Below, piece by piece: positions 34,863 through 42,820 of a stretch of 64,000 nt of DNA. Every line of letters starts with the position of its first letter. Position 1 is the stretch's first letter. This DNA comes from Gemmobacter lutimaris. GTDB lineage: Bacteria > Pseudomonadota > Alphaproteobacteria > Rhodobacterales > Rhodobacteraceae. The stretch spans positions 1-64,000 of the forward strand of contig NZ_QXXQ01000001.1 of NCBI RefSeq assembly GCF_003570715.1. The letters are read 5' to 3'. Below the pieces are notes generated by a model, which saw only the letters and a program-made list of their open reading frames with translations, was not told where the DNA came from and searched no databases. Both the position numbers and the translations under genes were made by a program.

Positions 34863-35030
34863 TGGATTCACAAAGATGACCGTCGATTGCGGCTGCTGAA
34901 CGTTCTGGAAGACTTCAAACGTGAGGGTTTGGGCATCGCGGGCGACATCTCGCTGCCCGTTGATCGCGTGATCCGGAGCCTTGACCGGAGTATCGAACGG
35001 CGAGGCCCTGCTGCACAAATCGGCAGCTGA
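34863..35030 (+). pseudogene. Remnant of IS3-family transposase (OrfB)
   Basis: Read in frame, this stretch gives DDRRLRLLNVLEDFKREGLG followed by a segment with ISLPVDRVIRSLD and IERRG, which closely resembles the catalytic-domain region of IS3-family OrfB transposases (DGRRFRLLNVLDDFNREGL... type). The frame begins without a start codon and ends at TGA 35028-35030, before the catalytic glutamate and the C-terminal region. The aspartate-bearing strand around residues 1-12 is only partly present. The rest of the element, including terminal inverted repeats, is not recognisable, so it is an old, truncated relic lying between zwf and the HNH gene. Confidence 0.7.
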
Positions 35031-35128
35031 GCGGTCTTGGCAGACCTGTCCCGCGACCCCTGTGATGGACGCGCCGTGCGCAGAAAACCCGTTCATGGCG
35101 GCACAAGGGTTTCACCGTGAGAAGCCGC

Positions 35129-35713
35129 TCAGGCCTCCAGTTCGGCATCCCAGTAAAGATAATCCATCCAGCTTTCATGCAGATGGTTCGGCGGGAAGCG
35201 GCGGCCATGGGCCTGCATTTCCTCGGCCGAAGGCGGCACAGGTTTGCGCATCAGGCGCATGCCGACCTGCCGCAGGGTCTTGTTGCCCTTCTTCAGATTG
35301 CAGGGCGAACAGGCGGCCACCACATTTTCCCAACTTGTGATGCCGCCCTTAGAGCGCGGCACCACATGGTCAAACGTCAGATCGCCCTTCGATCCGCAAT
35401 ACTGACACTTGAATTCGTCCCTCAGAAAAAGATTGAAGCGCGTGAAGGCCACGCGCTTCTGGGGTTTGACGAATTCTTTCAGCACCACGACCGAGGGTAT
35501 GCGGAACTCGGCCCTCTGACTGTGCACCACCGCATCATATTCGGCGAGGATCTGCACCCGGTCCAGACAAACCGCCTTGATGGTTTCCTGCCAGGGCCAG
35601 AGGCTGAGCGGGTAATACGACAGCGGGCGGTAATCCGCATTCAGCACAAGCGCCGGAAAATGCCGCAGTGCCGCAGGTTCCCGCACGAAACTGGTTCTGA
35701 AATCACCGTCCAT
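35129..35713 (-). CDS. HNH endonuclease-domain protein
   Basis: A 194-residue protein with an N-terminal region (about 20-90; ALVLNADYRPLSYYPLSLWPW) typical of a widespread bacterial HNH family. The HNH module runs over residues 97-145: zinc-binding CQYCG, the LTFDHVVPRSKGG histidine pair with D and H, the ENVVAACSPCNLKKGN segment and the closing asparagine. It may be a housekeeping nuclease of unknown substrate rather than a homing or toxin nuclease; there is no partner immunity or restriction gene next to it. An IS3 remnant lies just past its stop. Confidence 0.9.
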   Translation of the reverse strand: MDGDFRTSFVREPAALRHFPALVLNADYRPLSYYPLSLWPWQETIKAVCLDRVQILAEYDAVVHSQRAEFRIPSVVVLKEFVKPQKRVAFTRFNLFLRDEFKCQYCGSKGDLTFDHVVPRSKGGITSWENVVAACSPCNLKKGNKTLRQVGMRLMRKPVPPSAEEMQAHGRRFPPNHLHESWMDYLYWDAELEA

Positions 35714-35883
35714 TCATAGACTCCGCCTTCGTCCCGCCTGCCGTCCCGGCAGTCAGGGCGGGGAGTCCGCCCCGACAGTGGAAACTATATATCGCGTCCG
35801 GCGACAGGCAAGCCCCATAGTGTCGGGCATGGTTCTGGCAGGGCCCTGTAACGTCGTGATGACGAAAGCGGCAGATGTCCGGG

Positions 35884-37101
35884 TCAGCGCGTCTCTTTCG
35901 GGCGCAGCGCGAACCAGATCAGCGCACCACCGGCCAGAACGAGGAAGGGCAGCATCGCCATGTTCACCGCCGACCAGCCCGCCTGCACCGATCCGCCCGA
36001 GCAATTCATCAACCCGCCCGAGGCGAACGAGGCCATCGACACACCACCGAAAACCACGAAATCGTTCAGCCCCTGCATGGTGCCGCGCTCTGCCGCAGTA
36101 TGATGCCCCGCCAACATGCTGGTGGCGCCGATGAAACCGAAGTTCCAGCCGATCCCCAGCAGGATCAGCGCGATATAGAAATTCTCAAGGTTCATCCCGG
36201 ACATGGCCACTGCCCCCGACCCGGCAAGGATCAGCAGGCCAAGTGCAATCACCTTCTCTACTCCGAGGCGCGCAATGATATGGCCGGTCACGAAAGACGG
36301 CGCATACATCGCAAGCACATGGGCAGACACGATATTCGCCGCATCCGAGGTTTCGAATCCGCAGCCCACCACCGCCAGCGGCGAAGAGGTCATCACGAGG
36401 TTCATCAGCGCATAGCTGACGGTGGCGCAGACCATGGCGACGATAATCGCCGGATCGCGCAGCAGCTCGCGCCGTGTGCGTCCCGCTGCTGCCCAGGTCC
36501 CGCGCACCGCCGGACGGGTGCTTTTCAGCGCCCCGAACAGGAACAGCCCTGCGAGGTTCAGTGCGATCACCGTCAGATAGCTGCCAAGGAACGGCACGAC
36601 CATGGCCTGCGAGGTCAGCTTCACCAGCTGCGGCCCGAAGATGGCCGAGGCCAGCCCCCCCGCCATCACCCCGGAAATCGCCTTGGGCCGGAACGCCTCT
36701 GACGCTGCATCGGCGGCCGCGAAACGGTAGAAGCCTTGCGCCGACATATAGCCGCCAGTCAGCAGGCTCGCCGCCGAAAACACCGCGAAAGACCCGATAT
36801 ACAGCCCATAGGCAGCCACCGCCGCCCCGGCCGCCCCGGCCAGCGCGCCCAGAACGAAACCGACACGCCGCCCCCAGCGCTGCATCACCGCCGACAGCGG
36901 CTGTGCCCAGAGCATCGAGCCGATGACGGTCAGCGAGATCGGCAAGGTGGCCCAGCACGGGTTGCCCGCAAGCTGGCTGCCCGCCAGCCCGCCGATGGTG
37001 AAGATCACCGGCATCTGGGCGCCCAGAACCGCCTGTGCGGCCACGAGAACCCACATGTTGCGGCGGGCGATGCTGTCATTCGGAAGGGATGTCGCGCTCA
37101 T
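35884..37101 (-). CDS. MFS transporter
   Basis: A 405-residue integral membrane protein with about twelve predicted helices. The ATG at 37101 gives the usual short cytoplasmic N-terminus; the open frame continues 100 codons further upstream, but that part is basic, without membrane character, and overlaps the divergent glycosylase. An A-motif-like loop (QRWGRRVGFVLG, about residues 74-85) and the long central loop (RRELLRDPAI) are visible. It resembles DHA-type drug or metabolite exporters; the substrate is unknown. It is divergent from the AlkA-like glycosylase. Confidence 0.88.
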   Translation of the reverse strand: MSATSLPNDSIARRNMWVLVAAQAVLGAQMPVIFTIGGLAGSQLAGNPCWATLPISLTVIGSMLWAQPLSAVMQRWGRRVGFVLGALAGAAGAAVAAYGLYIGSFAVFSAASLLTGGYMSAQGFYRFAAADAASEAFRPKAISGVMAGGLASAIFGPQLVKLTSQAMVVPFLGSYLTVIALNLAGLFLFGALKSTRPAVRGTWAAAGRTRRELLRDPAIIVAMVCATVSYALMNLVMTSSPLAVVGCGFETSDAANIVSAHVLAMYAPSFVTGHIIARLGVEKVIALGLLILAGSGAVAMSGMNLENFYIALILLGIGWNFGFIGATSMLAGHHTAAERGTMQGLNDFVVFGGVSMASFASGGLMNCSGGSVQAGWSAVNMAMLPFLVLAGGALIWFALRPKETR

Positions 37102-37177
37102 GGCGGCAGCTAATCCGCCCGCGTGCCCTTGCGCAAGGGGCAAGCGCGCCCCTAACCTGCGGCAAATCGGGGGAACC

Positions 37178-37807
37178 ATGGTCGGACGCATCATCGAGGG
37201 ACCGGCAGATATTGCCGAAGGCATGGACTGGCTGGGCCGCCATGACCGCAGATTCGCCGAAGCGCATGCGCTGACCGGCGACCTGCCGCTGCGCCGCCGC
37301 CCCGAGGGTTTTGCCGAACTCCTGTCCGCCATCGTCAGCCAGCAGGTTTCGGTCGCCTCCGCCCGCGCCATCTGGGGCCGGATGGAGGCGGCGGGCTTCA
37401 CCAGCCCTGAGGCGGTCCAGGCGGCCAGCGACGAAGACCTGCGCGGCTGCGGCCTCTCCCGCCCGAAACTGCGCTATGCGCGGGCACTGGCGGATTCGGG
37501 GCTGGATTTCCCGGCACTGCGGGCGATGCCGGATGACAGGATCATCACGCAACTTGTTGAACTGCCGGGGATTGGTCGGTGGACCGCTGAAATCTACGCC
37601 ATGTTCAGCCTCGGCCGCGCCGATGTCTTCGCTCATAACGACCTCGCCTTGCAGGAGGCGGCGCGGCTGCTTTTCAATCTCGAAAAGCGCCCCAATGAAC
37701 GTGAGATGCGCGTGATCGCCGCCGACTGGTCACCGTGGCGGGCGGTTGCGGCGCGGCTGCTCTGGGCCTACTACCGTGTGGCAAAGGACCGCGAAGGGAT
37801 CAGATGA
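37178..37807 (+). CDS. DNA-3-methyladenine glycosylase (AlkA-like HhH-GPD)
   Basis: A 209-residue base-excision repair enzyme. The ATG at 37178 follows GGGGGAA and excludes 85 upstream codons that overlap the MFS transporter start. The helix-hairpin-helix motif is LPGIGRWTAEIY (residues 129-140), and the catalytic aspartate is D155 in FAHNDLALQ. It has no N-terminal AlkA beta-domain, so it belongs to the short AlkA/MagIII-like class that removes 3-methyladenine and similar lesions. The stop overlaps the esterase start (ATGA). Confidence 0.93.
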   Translation: MVGRIIEGPADIAEGMDWLGRHDRRFAEAHALTGDLPLRRRPEGFAELLSAIVSQQVSVASARAIWGRMEAAGFTSPEAVQAASDEDLRGCGLSRPKLRYARALADSGLDFPALRAMPDDRIITQLVELPGIGRWTAEIYAMFSLGRADVFAHNDLALQEAARLLFNLEKRPNEREMRVIAADWSPWRAVAARLLWAYYRVAKDREGIR

Positions 37808-38460
37808 TGCTGCAATCGAAACGCAAGGCGCCGCAATCCGGCACCGCGAAATCCATGGTGATCTTCGTGCACGGCTACGGCGCCGATGGCGATGACCTGC
37901 TGGGCCTCGCCGACCCGCTGGCGCCGCATCTGCCCGATACGGTGTTCTACAGCCCCAACGCTCCCGAACCCTGCGTCGGCAACCCTTTCGGCTATCAGTG
38001 GTTCCCGATCCCGTGGCTGGACGGATCTTCGGAAGAAGCGGCGCAGGCCTCTATGGCCGTCTCGCTTGAAAAGCTGAATTCTTTCATCGACGCGAAGCTG
38101 GCGGAAGAGAAGATCGGTATCGAAGCCCTTGCCCTGGTTGGATTTTCGCAAGGCACGATGATGAGCCTGCATCTGGCTCCACGCCGCGACAGCGCCATGG
38201 CGGGCGTCGTCGGCTTCTCGGGCCGCCTGCTGGTGCCGGAACTGCTCGGCGCTGAAGCGCAGGTGAAGCCGCCAATCCTGCTGATCCACGGCGATGCCGA
38301 CGAGGTCGTGCCGTTCGAGGATATGGGCCGCGCCGGGGACGCGCTGGTTTCAGCCGGGTTCGAGGTCTATGGCCATGTCATGAAAGGCACTGGTCACGGC
38401 ATTGCCCCCGACGGGCTGCAAGTCGCCCTGTCCTTTCTGCATGACAAGCTGCCCGGTTGA
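37804..38460 (+). CDS. Alpha/beta-hydrolase, carboxylesterase/phospholipase type
   Basis: A 218-residue serine hydrolase of the YpfH/phospholipase-carboxylesterase group. Two ATG codons begin the gene; the first overlaps the glycosylase stop. The oxyanion region is FVHGYGADGDD (residues 21-31), the nucleophile S115 lies in GFSQG, the acid is D166 in IHGDADEVVP and the base H198 in GTGHGI. No signal peptide is present, so it acts in the cytoplasm on small esters, thioesters or lysophospholipids. The coupling with a DNA glycosylase seems to be operon neighbourhood rather than a shared pathway. Confidence 0.9.
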   Translation: MMLQSKRKAPQSGTAKSMVIFVHGYGADGDDLLGLADPLAPHLPDTVFYSPNAPEPCVGNPFGYQWFPIPWLDGSSEEAAQASMAVSLEKLNSFIDAKLAEEKIGIEALALVGFSQGTMMSLHLAPRRDSAMAGVVGFSGRLLVPELLGAEAQVKPPILLIHGDADEVVPFEDMGRAGDALVSAGFEVYGHVMKGTGHGIAPDGLQVALSFLHDKLPG

Positions 38461-38465
38461 GATTT

Positions 38466-38520
38466 GAGTATTTGGGCAAGAAGCAAGGCTCATCCGGTCT
38501 TGCTTCTTGAAAAAATACTC
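38466..38520. repeat. Dispersed palindromic element, perfect copy
   Basis: Two nested stems are perfect: GAGTATTT (38466-38473) with AAATACTC (38513-38520), and CAAGAAGCAAG (38477-38487) with CTTGCTTCTTG (38499-38509), separated by three-base bulges and an 11-base loop. The element lies between convergent genes and could stop transcription in both directions or serve as an mRNA-stabilising structure. Degenerate copies are at 49855-49903 and 62322-62378. Similar elements are, to my knowledge, common between genes in Rhodobacteraceae. Confidence 0.8.
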
Positions 38521-38563
38521 CCGCCGGAGGCATCCGACAGCGCCGCAAGCTTGCCGCCGGAAG

Positions 38564-39316
38564 TTAGAAACGCCCGGTAAGGCTCTGCCAAAGAAGGCGT
38601 TTACGGCGGGTGAACTCTGACAGATCGAGGGTGCCATCTGCCACCCGTGCGGGTTCCTCCGCGGCAAGCGCAAGAACCGGCCGCGTCAGGAAGGCGGCCA
38701 GCGCCGCACTGCGCGGGATGGGGCCGCGCACTCTGTGGAGGCGGGCAAGCCCTTCACGGGCCAGCGCCGCGACGCCAGCAGGCGTCCCGTCAACCAGCGG
38801 AATACGGCCCAGCGTTTCAAGCTGTGGCACAGCACGCAGGTAATTGGCCAGGGCCTGAGCGCTGCCCAAGCCGCGTGCTGCGGCTTCCGCGCTGTCAGGC
38901 GCGCCCAGAGCTTTCGCCGCGAGCCACAGCAACGCCCCACCGGTTTCCTCAAGATACCGCCACAGCGCGGCAGCATCGGCATGCGGCTCGCGCCAGACAT
39001 CCCATTGACGTGCCGCGACCATCCCGTCCAAAGCTTCGACCGGCAAGCCTTTGTCCCGGATCAGCTTTCCCAGCGGGGTCATGACCTCATGTGGTTGCCC
39101 GCCGCCTGCTGCCGCGGCCGTGATCGCATCGCGCCACCATTGCAGGCGCATTTCGGCGATCATCGGCTCCTTGCTGGCCCAGGGTGCGCGCGCGACCTCG
39201 GCGTTGAAGGCGTAAAGCACAGCCAGCGCCGGGCGGTCGATCACCGGCGCCGCCATCAGCGCGGCAAAACGCTCCGGGTCGGTGCGCTGCACGATTTCGG
39301 CGCAGGCCTCGCTCAT
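38564..39316 (-). CDS. Squalene/phytoene synthase family protein, NDUFAF6-like
   Basis: A 250-residue protein with the trans-isoprenyl diphosphate synthase head-to-head fold. The ATG at 39316 overlaps the cimA stop by four bases. The first Asp-rich DxxxD motif of true squalene or phytoene synthases, expected near YAFNAEVARAPW (about residues 35-46), is absent, while the region RLQWWRDAI is kept. This pattern is that of NDUFAF6 homologues (complex I assembly in mitochondria) and of bacterial 'squalene/phytoene synthase family' relatives. A prenyl synthase activity is therefore doubtful; an assembly or lipid-binding role is more likely. It is the last gene of the Rrf2-cimA unit. Confidence 0.78.
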   Translation of the reverse strand: MSEACAEIVQRTDPERFAALMAAPVIDRPALAVLYAFNAEVARAPWASKEPMIAEMRLQWWRDAITAAAAGGGQPHEVMTPLGKLIRDKGLPVEALDGMVAARQWDVWREPHADAAALWRYLEETGGALLWLAAKALGAPDSAEAAARGLGSAQALANYLRAVPQLETLGRIPLVDGTPAGVAALAREGLARLHRVRGPIPRSAALAAFLTRPVLALAAEEPARVADGTLDLSEFTRRKRLLWQSLTGRF

Positions 39317-40950
39317 GCGGCGCCCTGATCGCGGATCAGCTTCCACTGGATCGCATCAAGCAGCGCCTCGAAGCTCGCATCCACGATATTTGGGCTGACA
39401 CCCACGGTAGACCAGCGACGGCCCTGGCCATCCTCGCTGTCGATGATCACGCGGGTAACCGCCTCGGTGCCGCCTTGGGTGATGCGGACTTTGAAATCCA
39501 CCAGTTTCATATCATCGATACAGGCCTGATATGGCCCAAGATCCTTGGCCAGCGCCTTGTAAAGCGCGTTGACCGGGCCACGGTCGGTGCCAGCCTCATC
39601 CATGCTTTCCGAAACCGACAGCATCTTGCGACCGTCGATCTTCACCACTACTACCGCCTCGGACAGGGAAACCATGCGGTCGTATTTGTTCTTCCGCCGC
39701 TCGACCGTCACGCGGTAGCGCTTCACCTCGAAGAATTCCGGGCAGAGGCCCAGCTCGCGCCGCGCCAGCAGCTCGAAACTCGCCTGCGCGCCGTCATAGG
39801 CGTAGCCTTCGTCCTCGCGGGTCTTGATCTTGTCAAGGATCAGGGCAAGGCGCGGGTCATTCGGCGCGACCTCGATCCCCGCCGCCGCCAGCCGGGCGCG
39901 CAGGTTCGATTGCCCGGCCTGATTGGACATCGGGATCAGCCGCTCGTTCCCTACCAGCGCAGGGTCGATATGTTCGTAGGTCGTGGGGTCTTTGACGATG
40001 GCGCTGGCATGCAGCCCCGCCTTGTGTGCGAAGGCCGAAGCCCCGACATAGGGGGCACTACGCAGAGGCACCCGGTTCAGGATGTCGTCAAGCATGCGCG
40101 AGGTCTTGACCAGCCCCGACAGTGCCGCGTCGCTGACGCCGGTCTCCAGCGTCTCACGGAACGGCGCCTTCAGCATCAGCGTCGGGATCAGCGTGGTGAG
40201 GTTGGCATTCCCGCACCGCTCGCCCAGGCCGTTCAGCGTGCCCTGCACCTGCCGCGCGCCCGCCAGCACGGCGGCCAGAGAATTGGCCACCGCATTGCCG
40301 GTGTCGTCATGGCAATGGATGCCCAGCCGGTCGCCCGGAATGCCAGCGGCGATCACGGCGCGGGTGATGGTGCCCACTTCCTCGGGCAGCGTGCCGCCGT
40401 TGGTATCGCAAAGCACGATCCAGCGCGCACCCGCCCCGAAGGCAGCCTTCAGACAGTTCAGCGCATAATCCGGGTTCGCCTTGTAGCCGTCGAAGAAATG
40501 TTCGGCATCAAACAGCGCCTCCCGCCCCTTCGCCACCACATGCGCGATGGAGGCGCGGATATTCTCCACATTCTCGGGCAGGGTGATGCCAAGCGCCGTG
40601 GTGACATGGAAATCATGGGTCTTGCCGACCAGACAGACCGCAGGCGTTTCCGCATCCAGCACGGCGGCCAGCACATCGTCATTCTCGGCCGAGCGGCCCA
40701 CGCGTTTCGTCATGCCGAAGGCGGTGAAGGTGGCGCGGGTTTGTGGCCGGTCGCGGAAGAAATCGCTGTCAGTCGGGTTGGCGCCGGGCCAGCCGCCCTC
40801 GATGTAATCCACCCCCAGCGCATCCAGCGCGCGGGCGATCTGCTGCTTTTCCGGCAGCGAGAATTGCACACCCTGCGTCTGCTGGCCATCGCGCAGGGTG
40901 GTGTCGAACAGGTAAAGGCGCTCGCGCATGACAGGCTGGCTTTCGGTCAT
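39313..40950 (-). CDS. cimA: (R)-citramalate synthase
   Basis: A 545-residue enzyme of the LeuA/CimA DRE-TIM family that condenses pyruvate and acetyl-CoA into (R)-citramalate for isoleucine synthesis through 2-ketobutyrate. Motifs are FDTTLRDGQQTQGV (about residues 15-28), LGIHCHDDTGNAVAN (about 211-225), GLGERCGNANL (about 243-253) and the C-terminal allosteric domain (about 400-530), with KYDRMVSLSEA at its start. The length with regulatory domain agrees with CimA; isopropylmalate synthase is similar but the N-terminal TQGVQFSL fits citramalate synthase. It abuts the Rrf2 gene with no gap, so both are in one transcript. Confidence 0.92.
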   Translation of the reverse strand: MTESQPVMRERLYLFDTTLRDGQQTQGVQFSLPEKQQIARALDALGVDYIEGGWPGANPTDSDFFRDRPQTRATFTAFGMTKRVGRSAENDDVLAAVLDAETPAVCLVGKTHDFHVTTALGITLPENVENIRASIAHVVAKGREALFDAEHFFDGYKANPDYALNCLKAAFGAGARWIVLCDTNGGTLPEEVGTITRAVIAAGIPGDRLGIHCHDDTGNAVANSLAAVLAGARQVQGTLNGLGERCGNANLTTLIPTLMLKAPFRETLETGVSDAALSGLVKTSRMLDDILNRVPLRSAPYVGASAFAHKAGLHASAIVKDPTTYEHIDPALVGNERLIPMSNQAGQSNLRARLAAAGIEVAPNDPRLALILDKIKTREDEGYAYDGAQASFELLARRELGLCPEFFEVKRYRVTVERRKNKYDRMVSLSEAVVVVKIDGRKMLSVSESMDEAGTDRGPVNALYKALAKDLGPYQACIDDMKLVDFKVRITQGGTEAVTRVIIDSEDGQGRRWSTVGVSPNIVDASFEALLDAIQWKLIRDQGAA

Positions 40951-41412
40951 TCAGTCTTCATCGACCACGCGGAAGATCGCGGGCACGGCAGGACAAGGGC
41001 GCATCTCGTTGCGGATCACATCCGACAGGCGGGTCTGGTGCAGGAACACATAGACATGCGCCGAAAGCCCCTCCCACAGCCGGTTGGTCAGCGACTGCGC
41101 CCGCGATCCCGACACACCGCCCGAGGCCCCCGCCCCGGTATGCATGGCGTTCACGGTTTCCTCGACCGCCTCCATCACCTCGGACACGCGGATCTCGGCG
41201 GGGCTGCGCGACAGGCGGTAGCCGCCGCCCGGCCCGCGCACCGCCTCCACCAGACCGGCGCGGCGCAGCTTGACGAAAAGCTGTTCCAGATAGGGCAGCG
41301 AAATATCCTGACGCTTCGAAATCTCGGCCAGCGACACCAGATCCTCGGGTTTCGCCAGCGCCAGATCGGCCAGAGCCACCATGGCATAGCGGCCTTTCGT
41401 CGACAGTTTCAT
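40951..41412 (-). CDS. Rrf2-family regulator, IscR-like with one cysteine
   Basis: A 153-residue winged-helix repressor. The DNA-binding helix is near LPYLEQLFVKLRRAGLVEAVRGPGGGYRLSR (residues 39-69, cited by position). Classical IscR uses three cysteines for a 2Fe-2S cluster. Here only C139 (RPCPAV) remains; the usual C92, C98 and C104 sites are Gly/Ser-rich. The Rhodobacter sphaeroides IscR is known to have this single-cysteine form, so the protein is plausibly the iron-sulfur sensor. But no isc or suf genes lie beside it; it is followed directly by cimA. Its targets therefore need to be elsewhere or include cimA. It is divergent from an alpha/beta-hydrolase gene. Confidence 0.85.
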   Translation of the reverse strand: MKLSTKGRYAMVALADLALAKPEDLVSLAEISKRQDISLPYLEQLFVKLRRAGLVEAVRGPGGGYRLSRSPAEIRVSEVMEAVEETVNAMHTGAGASGGVSGSRAQSLTNRLWEGLSAHVYVFLHQTRLSDVIRNEMRPCPAVPAIFRVVDED

Positions 41413-41554
41413 CGCCCGCTTCCCCCAAATCCATTGACGCCACCGGCAGGGGCGCTTAACTCACCTGAACCCCCGGGGCCCTGCCCGACGGGACTTAATG
41501 GAACCGCCCGGATTGCGCAATCTCCGAAGGGCGGACGACAGTAAAGGCGACGAA

Positions 41555-42214
41555 ATGCCCGAAGTGATCTTTGCCGGCCCGGAAGGCCGTCTTGAAGGCC
41601 GTTACCACCCGCAAAAGGAACGCGACGCCCCGATTGCCATCGTCTTGCATCCGCATCCGCAATTCGGCGGCACGATGAACAACAAAGTGGTGTATAACCT
41701 CCATTACGCCTTCTACAACATGGGCTTCACCGTGCTGCGGTTCAACTTCCGCGGCGTGGGGCGCAGCCAGGGCGAATATGATCAGGGCATTGGCGAATTG
41801 TCGGATGCCGCCTCGGCGCTGGATTACCTGCAAAGCATGAACCAGAACGCCAAGCATTGCTGGGTCGCTGGCTTCAGCTTCGGCGCCTGGATCGGCATGC
41901 AGCTTCTGATGCGGCGGCCGGAAATCACTGGCTTCATCAGCGTGGCGCCGCCGGCGAACATGTATGATTTCAGCTTCCTCGCGCCCTGCCCGTCCTCGGG
42001 TCTCATCATCAACGGCACCGCCGACCGCGTGGCACCGCCGAAAGATACCGTGAGCCTCGTGAACAAGCTGCACGAGCAGAAGGGCATCACCATCACCCAT
42101 GAACAGGTGGAAGGCGCCGATCACTTCTTCAGCAATGAAGAGGCGCATATGAAGCCGATGATCGACACGGTGTCCAGCTATGTGACCCGCCGTCTGGGGG
42201 AAGGCAGCCGCTGA
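41555..42214 (+). CDS. Alpha/beta-hydrolase fold protein
   Basis: A 219-residue protein from ATG 41555, with AAAGG ahead. It has HPHPQFGGTMNNKVV near the N-terminus and the nucleophile motif GFSFG (near residue 109), with an aspartate in INGTADRVAP and a histidine in EGADHFF. It belongs to a family often found near the suf/isc genes of alphaproteobacteria, which agrees with the divergent IscR-like gene. Its natural substrate is unknown. It starts an operon of four genes spaced 1 base, 4-base overlap and 4-base overlap. Confidence 0.88.
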   Translation: MPEVIFAGPEGRLEGRYHPQKERDAPIAIVLHPHPQFGGTMNNKVVYNLHYAFYNMGFTVLRFNFRGVGRSQGEYDQGIGELSDAASALDYLQSMNQNAKHCWVAGFSFGAWIGMQLLMRRPEITGFISVAPPANMYDFSFLAPCPSSGLIINGTADRVAPPKDTVSLVNKLHEQKGITITHEQVEGADHFFSNEEAHMKPMIDTVSSYVTRRLGEGSR

Positions 42215-42215
42215 C

Positions 42216-42446
42216 ATGGGCGTGACCGAGGATCTTGCCGACGCATTGGCCCGCGACGTTCTGGCGGCGCAGGACGAGATGGACCAGGAACGCTTCTATC
42301 TCGATGTCGCCAAGATGCTCGCCACCGTCTCGCCTTCGATGGAGGAGGCATTCATGACCGCGATGCGCGTGCGTCTGGCCGAACGCCGGGCGCGCGAGTA
42401 CCTCAACCGCCGCATCGGCGCCTTCCGCAAAGGCCCCGCCGAGTGA
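42216..42446 (+). CDS. Conserved small alpha-helical protein, 76 aa
   Basis: A 76-residue, highly charged protein with no signal or transmembrane helix and a probable long coil in residues 20-70 (DQERFYLDVAKMLATVSPSM, then a basic segment RLAERRAREYLNRRIG). It begins one base after the hydrolase stop. I do not recognise a named family; it looks like a conserved Rhodobacterales protein. The stop overlaps the GTG start of the next gene. The tight operon supports expression. Confidence 0.7.
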   Translation: MGVTEDLADALARDVLAAQDEMDQERFYLDVAKMLATVSPSMEEAFMTAMRVRLAERRAREYLNRRIGAFRKGPAE

Positions 42447-42820
42447 CAGGGCGGGACGTGCCGCGCGGCCTGCTTTACGCCCAGATCGTCAGCACAGGTC
42501 TGGCGCTGCTGATCGTTATCGCATGGTGGGGGGCGTCCACGCGCTGCGCCGCCGGTCACGGGGTGATCGGCTTCGGGCTTGCAGGGGGCCTGCTGGTGCT
42601 GGGCCTGTTCTTCCCCTTTCTGGCGCCGGTCTGGCTGCAGCTTCGGTCTGCTGCGGTCTTGCCGGTGCTTTGGCTTCTGCTGGTCTGCTATCTGGCGGTG
42701 GAAGCCATGCCCCGTCTCTGTGCGGGCGAGACCCCACTGGGGTTGGCATGGCCCGTTGCGCTGGCCGGTCTGGCCATTGCTTTCGGTTGCCGACTTGCAG
42801 GACGGTATTTGCACAAATGA
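42443..42820 (+). CDS. Small multi-pass membrane protein
   Basis: A 125-residue protein with a GTG start in the GTGA overlap. Four hydrophobic helices are seen at about residues 9-30, 40-65, 68-88 and 98-117, joined by short loops; two loops contain a cysteine (TRCAAG and RLCAGE). No family is recognised. It sits between the 76-aa protein and the tandem-HD protein, with both junctions overlapping. Confidence 0.7.
   Translation: MTGRDVPRGLLYAQIVSTGLALLIVIAWWGASTRCAAGHGVIGFGLAGGLLVLGLFFPFLAPVWLQLRSAAVLPVLWLLLVCYLAVEAMPRLCAGETPLGLAWPVALAGLAIAFGCRLAGRYLHK

Noticed and set aside
39475-41544. A 689-codon open frame on the plus strand
   Set aside because: It is opposite cimA and the Rrf2 gene. It has no known motif and crosses two real genes and their promoter.
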